Source of the DNA: Bacteroidia bacterium
GTDB taxonomy: Bacteria; Bacteroidota; Bacteroidia; Chitinophagales; UBA2359
Assembly (NCBI GenBank): GCA_030427245.1
Contig: JAUHXA010000011.1
Location: 1-64,000, forward strand
Direction of reading: 5' to 3'
Length of the DNA stretch: 64,000 nt
Shown piece by piece: positions 59,239-64,000 of the stretch. The position numbers and the translations under genes are program-made. A model generated the notes under the pieces. It saw only the letters and a program-made list of their open reading frames with translations, was not told the DNA's origin and made no database searches. Within the stretch, counting starts at the first letter, position 1; the number at the start of each line of letters is the position of its first letter.

Positions 59239-59709
59239 ATTATTTTTTGAGTTAAAAACACCTTGGTAATGAATAAAAATTAGAATGCAAATGAAAAAAG
59301 TGCCTGATTTTCCATAAATCTGAGAAATGAAATCAGGAACTCATTTTTTAAGCATTGCTTAAAGAAGAATTGCTAATTTACAACAATTTTAGAGATTTGA
59401 GATTGAAGATAGCCTATGAAAAAACGAAAATTGAAAGGGAAGGCGAATTTTAGGGTAGAAAACACACTCAATTTAATAAAATATGTAAATCTCAAATCAC
59501 TTAATTTAAGTAATTGACTTAAAATGGTTTACAACCATACGTCGTCAAAAGCCATTTTAAGCACTTCAATTCTTTGTTTATATTCTGATATAAAGAACGG
59601 GGAGTTCGTTGAATACAATGAAATAAAATTTTAGCTACTATTATTTACTTTTGACTATCAATTATTTACAAAAATAAACATGCAAACTTCAATAAAATAA
59701 TTTTTCATT
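59239..59709. other. 471-base intergenic region with motif copy 4
   Basis: AT-rich divergent gap between dnaN and the carbonic anhydrase gene. It holds the fourth copy of the recurring motif (59266-59286) and a weak CCTGATTT/AAATCAGG inverted pair (59303-59337). I see no ORF, terminator or promoter element that is convincing. Confidence 0.6.
59266..59286. repeat. Recurring AT-rich motif, copy 4
   Basis: The most divergent copy (GAATAAAAATTAGAAT core), 27 bases upstream of the dnaN ATG. See copy 1 at 43592. Confidence 0.5.
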
Positions 59710-60222
59710 ATGGCAATCATTAAGACAGTACGAGATTACACACCTCAATTTGGAGAAAATTGTTTTTTGGCAGACAATGCTGTGGTGATTGGAGAAGTGA
59801 CAACGGGTGACAACTGCAGTGTTTGGTTCAGTGCCGTTGTTCGAGGAGATGTGAATTTCATCAAAATGGGCAGCAAGGTAAATGTTCAAGATGGTGCAGT
59901 GATTCACTGTACCTACCAAAAATGTCCAACAACTATCGGCAACAATGTTTCGATTGGGCACAATGCGATTGTACATGGCTGCACGATTCACGACAATGTA
60001 TTGATTGGAATGGGCGCAATTGTGATGGACAATGCAGTCGTTCATTCAAATAGTATCATTGCAGCAGGGGCAGTAGTTTTGGAAAATACGGTGGTTGAAT
60101 CGGGTTGTATTTATGCAGGCGTTCCTGCCAAAAAGGTGAAAAATCTGAGTGAGGAACAAACTGCTGATTTGATTGAACGGATTGCGAATAATTATGTGTT
60201 TTACAGTAAGTGGTTTGAGTAG
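59710..60222 (+). CDS. Gamma-class carbonic anhydrase family protein
   Basis: A 170-residue left-handed beta-helix protein (hexapeptide repeats). The rolls run through FGENCFLADNAVVIGEVTTG, CSVWFSAVVRGD and MGSKVNVQDGAVIHCT. The zinc histidines are in VIHCT (about residue 67) and IGHNAIVHGC (about 84-94). C-terminal helix YVFYSKWFE. It may be a true carbonic anhydrase or a related metal-dependent acyl transferase-like protein (PaaY/CaiE type). Cytoplasmic; convergent with the remnant described next. Confidence 0.92.
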   Translation: MAIIKTVRDYTPQFGENCFLADNAVVIGEVTTGDNCSVWFSAVVRGDVNFIKMGSKVNVQDGAVIHCTYQKCPTTIGNNVSIGHNAIVHGCTIHDNVLIGMGAIVMDNAVVHSNSIIAAGAVVLENTVVESGCIYAGVPAKKVKNLSEEQTADLIERIANNYVFYSKWFE

Positions 60223-60227
60223 GGGAG

Positions 60228-60388
60228 TTTACTTCAAATCCACCGTCACCTCATTTTCCCAATTCGGTCGAATCTCCACCTTTTCGGGAATCACAAATAT
60301 CTTCTCTGGCTGACGCTTCAATTCATAGTTTCCAGTAGTCCAAACACCATCTTTGTTTCGGTCTTCAATGACAGATATTTGGTATTCA
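60228..60388 (-). pseudogene. Duplicated 3' fragment of the Ig-like lipoprotein gene
   Basis: 161 bases nearly identical (about 151 matches, the last half exact) to 61306-61466, the end of the gene at 61307-62929. It encodes the last ~47 residues (EYQISVIEDRNKDGVW...NWENEVTVDLK) without any upstream part, so it is a fragment and not a gene; the nominal 90-residue frame runs through unrelated AT-rich sequence. With 61306-61466 it brackets the lipoprotein gene 60505-61236. Confidence 0.85.
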
Positions 60389-60504
60389 TTGAACTTTCGA
60401 ATAAGGTAGGGGAGAAATGATTGAAAAAAATGAACAAAAATCATTAAATTCCTCTTTAATTTAAAGGGTTTCACTTCTTTATTAAAAACAAAATTTTGCA
60501 TAGT

Positions 60505-61236
60505 ATGAAAAACTTAATTACAATATTATCCACCATACTTATACTCTTTACTTCCTGCAAAAAAGGCAATGATTTTGGAGAGTTCAAAGAACTACTGACT
60601 TTTGATTGTAAACCTACCGAAAGCCCCTATCTATTAGAAGGTATTTTTGAAGGACAACATTTTTGTTATCACGAAGATGATAAATTCAATGTTGAATATT
60701 CTGTTACTTCCGCTTTTAGTACAAAAGGACCAACAATGTCTTCAGATATAGACACATCAGTAGTGAGTGATTTTAGAATGTGGGTTAATTGGGGATTTCG
60801 TCCTATCTATATTTGGAGTTCAGAAAATGAACTTCACAAGATTCCTCCTCCTTATAAGCACTACTTATTTATTCACTCTCCTATGACTTCTGAACAGCAA
60901 AGTAGAGATGCTTTGGTTGAGAAGGTGATTACATCTGAAGGAGATTTATCTTTTAGAACTTTGAAGGAAAGTGGTTTCAATATACAATTTAGAGGAGCTG
61001 ATCCAGACAAATCTCGTCTTTTTGTCAGCGAAAAGGGGCATCAAGGTGATGGAACGTATCTGCGTATTGCAGAGTTGGATATAGATACTTTACATTCGGA
61101 TAAGTTTACGCTCGTTAGAGGTTTTGATGTGACTTTTGAATTCACCTGCGACTTATACGACTATTACGAGCCACACGATTATTTTGGACGCATTGAAGAA
61201 GGGCGATTGCGTACTTATTTTGAAGTCGTTCGATAA
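60505..61236 (+). CDS. Lipoprotein of unknown function between direct repeats
   Basis: 243 residues: a lipoprotein signal (MKNLITILSTILILFTSCKK) and a globular, aromatic-rich mature domain (LEGIFEGQHFCYHEDDKFN, FRMWVNWGFRPIYIWS, LFVSEKGHQGDGTYLRIAEL, VTFEFTCDLYDYYEPHDYF). Not recognised; probably periplasmic. It occupies the segment between the two 161-bp direct repeats and looks like recombination-inserted cargo. The ATG at 60505 is preferred to the TTG at 60496. A terminator follows. Confidence 0.72.
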   Translation: MKNLITILSTILILFTSCKKGNDFGEFKELLTFDCKPTESPYLLEGIFEGQHFCYHEDDKFNVEYSVTSAFSTKGPTMSSDIDTSVVSDFRMWVNWGFRPIYIWSSENELHKIPPPYKHYLFIHSPMTSEQQSRDALVEKVITSEGDLSFRTLKESGFNIQFRGADPDKSRLFVSEKGHQGDGTYLRIAELDIDTLHSDKFTLVRGFDVTFEFTCDLYDYYEPHDYFGRIEEGRLRTYFEVVR

Positions 61237-61267
61237 CGATACATTCAAGATTTGAATTCAACACAAT

Positions 61268-61304
61268 TGGCTTATCCGAATCATTTTGGGTAAGCCAGTT
61301 TTTT
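61268..61304 (+). terminator. Terminator of the lipoprotein gene
   Basis: TGGCTTATCC (61268-61277) pairs with GGGTAAGCCA (61288-61297) with one wobble around a 10-base loop, followed by T-rich sequence. Confidence 0.8.
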
Positions 61305-61306
61305 AT

Positions 61307-62929
61307 TTACTTCAAATCCACGACAACCTCATTTTCCCAATTCGGTCGAATTTCCACTTTCTCAGGAATCACAAATATTTTCTCAGGCTGACGCTTCAAT
61401 TCATAGTTTCCAGTAGTCCAAACACCATCTTTGTTTCGGTCTTCAATGACAGATATTTGGTATTCAGAAGGCTTCAAATAAGGAAGTGTAAGTTTGTTAT
61501 TGGTGAGTTTTTGTTCTTGGACAATTTTTTTGTTCTTGTCGAGAAGTTGAAAAATGTAGTCCAAATCTTCGTTGAAGTTTTGAAGTTGGACAATCAGAGT
61601 GCCGTAATTTTCTTCGGTTTGAACGGTGAAATTCAATTGAATCGTATCACGAGTTTGCCCAAAAAAATCGGTCGCAAAAGTAGGGTAGAGGCTGACTTGG
61701 TAATTTTGGGCGGGTTTCCAATCGGCATCTAAGTAAATGCGGTGGATATTAGAAGTATCCTTCCATACCTTCAAAGGCTGATTCGCCCTTACCGAATCTT
61801 CAAAAAAGGCATATTGAGTCGAGTCAATTTGCAGAATCGGGTGATTGTAGTGAAGCCAAACTCGTTGATTCAAGTCCAAATTTCCTCGCCCCAAATTGGT
61901 TCGATGACTCAATTTCGGCAAATCTTCCGCCTTTTTCAAGCTTTTAAATTCAATCGTATCTACATACCCTTCACTTCCGATGACTTGAAAAACCAATTCT
62001 TCGGCCTCTCTAGACCGATACCATATATTGACCGTATCCTTTTTTGCGGCATAATCTATCAGCAATGAATCAGCAGAAATCAAACCCAAGCTATCCAATA
62101 ATCGTACTTCCAAAGTATCTTGCGGTTTGGAAAACAACAATTGAAGTCGTCCATAGTCCAACTTTTTTTTGTCGCTCAACCTCAATTTTGTTTTTCCTTC
62201 ATTGAACATCAATAGGTCAAAATGCCCATGAAGACTATCGGTAATATTAATAGGAGAGGAGTAAAAAGCGATATCTTCGGTCGGTTGGTCAAAGAAATAG
62301 TTGTTGTTTTTATCAGACAAAGCAATCAATTGATATTCCCCTGCTCGAATATTGCGAAGATTGAAGGAGCCTTTCTTGTCAGTTCGGCTGATATATTTGG
62401 GTGTAGTAGTAGTAAACAAGGTGTCCGTTCCAGCCTCATACAAAGCAACCAATATATTCTCAGCTGCTACCTTATCTTTGGCATACAGCACTTCGCCATG
62501 AACCTCCAATGAATCAATTTCGTTGCCTGTGGCAAAGGCATATTCGTAGTTTTCCAGCTCATTGCTTTCATTGTTGTCCTGAATTGCCAAACCAAAATTA
62601 ATGGTGTAGGTCGTATTTTCCTGCAAATCTTCTTGCAGTTCAATGGTCAAAGTTCTGCCTTTGATTTTGAATTCTGGGCGTTTGACCATCAAAGGAGAAA
62701 TGACGATTTGCTCATTGGGATTGTTGAGTTTGGTAAATTCGTCAAACTCAATCTCAATTGTTTTACTATTGAAGTTGGTTGATAGGTGAGGGGGGCTTAC
62801 CATTAAAACCTTTGGAGGCGTTTCATCTTTAGGTCCACCATTTGGAGATATTTGTTTGGCACATGCTATCAATACGCAGTACGCCAATAGGCATAAACCA
62901 AAAATTTGCAGCCAATTTTTCAAAACCAT
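61307..62929 (-). CDS. Ig-like (SbsA/Big_5 type) domain lipoprotein
   Basis: 540 residues, lipid-anchored (VLKNWLQIFGLCLL...ACAKQ, lipobox IAC) from the ATG at 62929. The N-terminal SbsA-type Ig-like domain begins CAKQISPNGGPKDETPPKVL and runs to about 130 (FDEFTKLNNPNEQIVISP, NTTYTINFG). A carboxypeptidase-regulatory-like beta-domain follows (GSFNLRNIRAGEYQLIALSD, about 195-214), then further beta-domains to the end. The last 47 residues are duplicated at 60228-60388. The family is common in Bacteroidota and probably structural or surface-exposed; function unknown. Confidence 0.85.
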   Translation of the reverse strand: MVLKNWLQIFGLCLLAYCVLIACAKQISPNGGPKDETPPKVLMVSPPHLSTNFNSKTIEIEFDEFTKLNNPNEQIVISPLMVKRPEFKIKGRTLTIELQEDLQENTTYTINFGLAIQDNNESNELENYEYAFATGNEIDSLEVHGEVLYAKDKVAAENILVALYEAGTDTLFTTTTPKYISRTDKKGSFNLRNIRAGEYQLIALSDKNNNYFFDQPTEDIAFYSSPINITDSLHGHFDLLMFNEGKTKLRLSDKKKLDYGRLQLLFSKPQDTLEVRLLDSLGLISADSLLIDYAAKKDTVNIWYRSREAEELVFQVIGSEGYVDTIEFKSLKKAEDLPKLSHRTNLGRGNLDLNQRVWLHYNHPILQIDSTQYAFFEDSVRANQPLKVWKDTSNIHRIYLDADWKPAQNYQVSLYPTFATDFFGQTRDTIQLNFTVQTEENYGTLIVQLQNFNEDLDYIFQLLDKNKKIVQEQKLTNNKLTLPYLKPSEYQISVIEDRNKDGVWTTGNYELKRQPEKIFVIPEKVEIRPNWENEVVVDLK

Positions 62930-62974
62930 ACGAATACTGTTCACCAATTACTAATCCACAAATCACTACTATTA

Positions 62975-64000
62975 CTATCTTCCCAAATGCACCATCAACA
63001 CTGATACATCAGAAGGAGAAACGCCACTGATTCTACTTGCTTGCCCCAAAGTAGTCGGTTTGATGCTCCTCAATTTTTCTCTTGCTTCCGAAGACAAGCC
63101 TTTTAGCTGCTCATAATCAAAAGAAGGATTCAATTTTATGTACTCCAAACGGTTCATTTTTTCGGCCGTTTCTTGTTCTTTTTGAATATAGCTGTCGTAT
63201 TTTGCGCCAATCTCTACTTGTTCGATGGCTTCTGCTGTGTGGTTTGCCATGAATTCTCCAATCTTTGGAACTTGCGAAAGAGCCGCAATATCTATCTGTG
63301 GGCGCAGCAAAAGATTGAATACTTTCATTTTTTGGCGAAGTGGCGTTGTCCCTTTTGCGGTCAAAATACCATCTACTTCTTCGGGCAAAACGCTTAGATT
63401 TTCCAAGAAATGCTTGATTTCTGCCGCCCCATTTTTCTTTGCCTCCATCCTATCGTAGCGTTCTTTGCTTGCCAATCCTATCTCATGCCCTATTGCAGTC
63501 AATCGCAAATCGGCATTGTCTTGTCTCAACAAAATACGATATTCGGCACGAGAGGTAAACATTCGATAAGGTTCTTCTGTGCCTTTATTTATTAGGTCGT
63601 CAATCAATACACCTATATAGGCATCCGACCGCTTCAAAACGAGCGACTCCTCTCCTTTTGTCTTTCTATGTGCATTGATTCCCGCCATCAACCCCTGACA
63701 TGCTGCTTCTTCGTAGCCTGTTGTGCCATTGATTTGTCCTGCAAAAAATAAATTGTCCACCAGTTTTGTTTCGAGCGTATGTTTCAATTGTATGGGTGGA
63801 AAATAATCGTATTCGATGGCATAGCCTGGGCGGAACATCTTGGCATTTTCAAATCCAGGAATCAGCTTCATTGCTTTCATTTGGACATCTTCTGGCAAGG
63901 AAGTCGAAAAGCCATTGAGGTAAATCTCTACAGTGTCCCAGCCTTCAGGTTCTACAAATAATTGATGTCTGTTGCGTTCCGAAAAACGATTAATTTTGTC
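62975..64000 (-). CDS. mnmG: tRNA uridine-5-carboxymethylaminomethyl modification enzyme, partial
   Basis: The C-terminal part of MnmG (GidA), which with MnmE modifies the wobble uridine of several tRNAs using FAD and folate. The frame is open to the window edge, so the N-terminus lies beyond 64000; about 341 residues are visible. It contains [62 protein letters not shown] (FAD-binding) and [16 protein letters not shown], and ends with the family's C-terminal domain ([20 protein letters not shown]). The gap to the Ig-like gene is 45 bases. Confidence 0.95.
   Translation of the reverse strand, partial: DKINRFSERNRHQLFVEPEGWDTVEIYLNGFSTSLPEDVQMKAMKLIPGFENAKMFRPGYAIEYDYFPPIQLKHTLETKLVDNLFFAGQINGTTGYEEAACQGLMAGINAHRKTKGEESLVLKRSDAYIGVLIDDLINKGTEEPYRMFTSRAEYRILLRQDNADLRLTAIGHEIGLASKERYDRMEAKKNGAAEIKHFLENLSVLPEEVDGILTAKGTTPLRQKMKVFNLLLRPQIDIAALSQVPKIGEFMANHTAEAIEQVEIGAKYDSYIQKEQETAEKMNRLEYIKLNPSFDYEQLKGLSSEAREKLRSIKPTTLGQASRISGVSPSDVSVLMVHLGR

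Noticed and set aside
60229-60501. A 90-residue gene on the minus strand
   Set aside because: Only its last ~47 residues have meaning, as a duplicate of the neighbour's end; the rest is AT-rich filler.

Overview
This is a gene-dense, AT-rich stretch of bacterial chromosome from a member of the Bacteroidota. The evidence is the many lipoproteins with a Cys soon after the signal core, a type IX secretion (T9SS) C-terminal sorting domain, a GldM-like protein, TAnnTTTG-type promoter -7 elements, and a lack of strong Shine-Dalgarno sequences. The mix of large DUF11 and YadA-head-like exported proteins, arsenosugar genes and a TPR-CHAT protein suggests a free-living, probably aquatic organism near Saprospiria, but that placement is inference. 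No rRNA, tRNA, CRISPR array or transposase was seen. Several first in-frame starts are TTG or GTG lying in leaders or terminators; I moved these to the downstream ATG except where a signal peptide argued otherwise.

Layout. 1-5.3 kb: a terminator and a long inverted repeat, a dienelactone-hydrolase-like lipoprotein, a methyltransferase lipoprotein, mtnA, and a YfbK-like vWA lipoprotein. 5.4-14.7 kb: a serine hydrolase; a Tat-exported sulfite-oxidase-like molybdoenzyme with a cytochrome and a sterol-desaturase-family membrane enzyme; a secreted GH65 protein; a vanadium-haloperoxidase/PAP2-like lipoprotein; and hsp20. 14.7-22.9 kb: rarA, a two-gene surface-protein operon (YadA-head-like protein plus a VPTL-CTERM protein) divergent from a membrane-bound AraC regulator, and a T9SS cargo protein. 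22.9-31.5 kb: small enzymes including deoC, an amidohydrolase, an APH-like protein, a HAD phosphatase and a deoxynucleotidase. 31.7-40.1 kb, almost all minus strand: ctlX-like hydrolase, GH13-like protein, creD, MazG-like protein, an arsenosugar pair (arsS plus peroxidase-like), an RskA-domain protein and a rhodanese.

40.5-48.6 kb: a stand-alone GldM-like protein, a decayed AAA/PD-(D/E)XK gene, an RluA-type pseudouridine synthase, a DUF2087-Fic pair, an AraC regulator facing an exported protein, and thiL behind a duplicated terminator. 48.6-54.1 kb: an ECF sigma factor with a soluble anti-sigma-like partner, divergent from an exported CARDB-like protein and a 1026-residue TPR-CHAT protease-like protein. 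The combination of a CHAT protease, an anti-sigma-like protein and an ECF sigma factor parallels the protease output branch of type III-E CRISPR systems, but there is no Cas component. I regard it as the best candidate for an undescribed system here. 54.1-64 kb: a DUF58 operon, a B12-binding mutase subunit with a coupled small gene, enoyl-CoA hydratase, dnaN, a gamma carbonic anhydrase, a lipoprotein gene between two 161-bp direct repeats, an Ig-like lipoprotein, and a truncated mnmG.

Regulatory DNA stands out in several gaps. There are direct repeats at helical-turn spacing beside both AraC-family genes, a TGACA/TGTCA cluster before hsp20, an AT-rich 21-bp motif recurring upstream of four genes, and perfect heptamer x 4 arrays.
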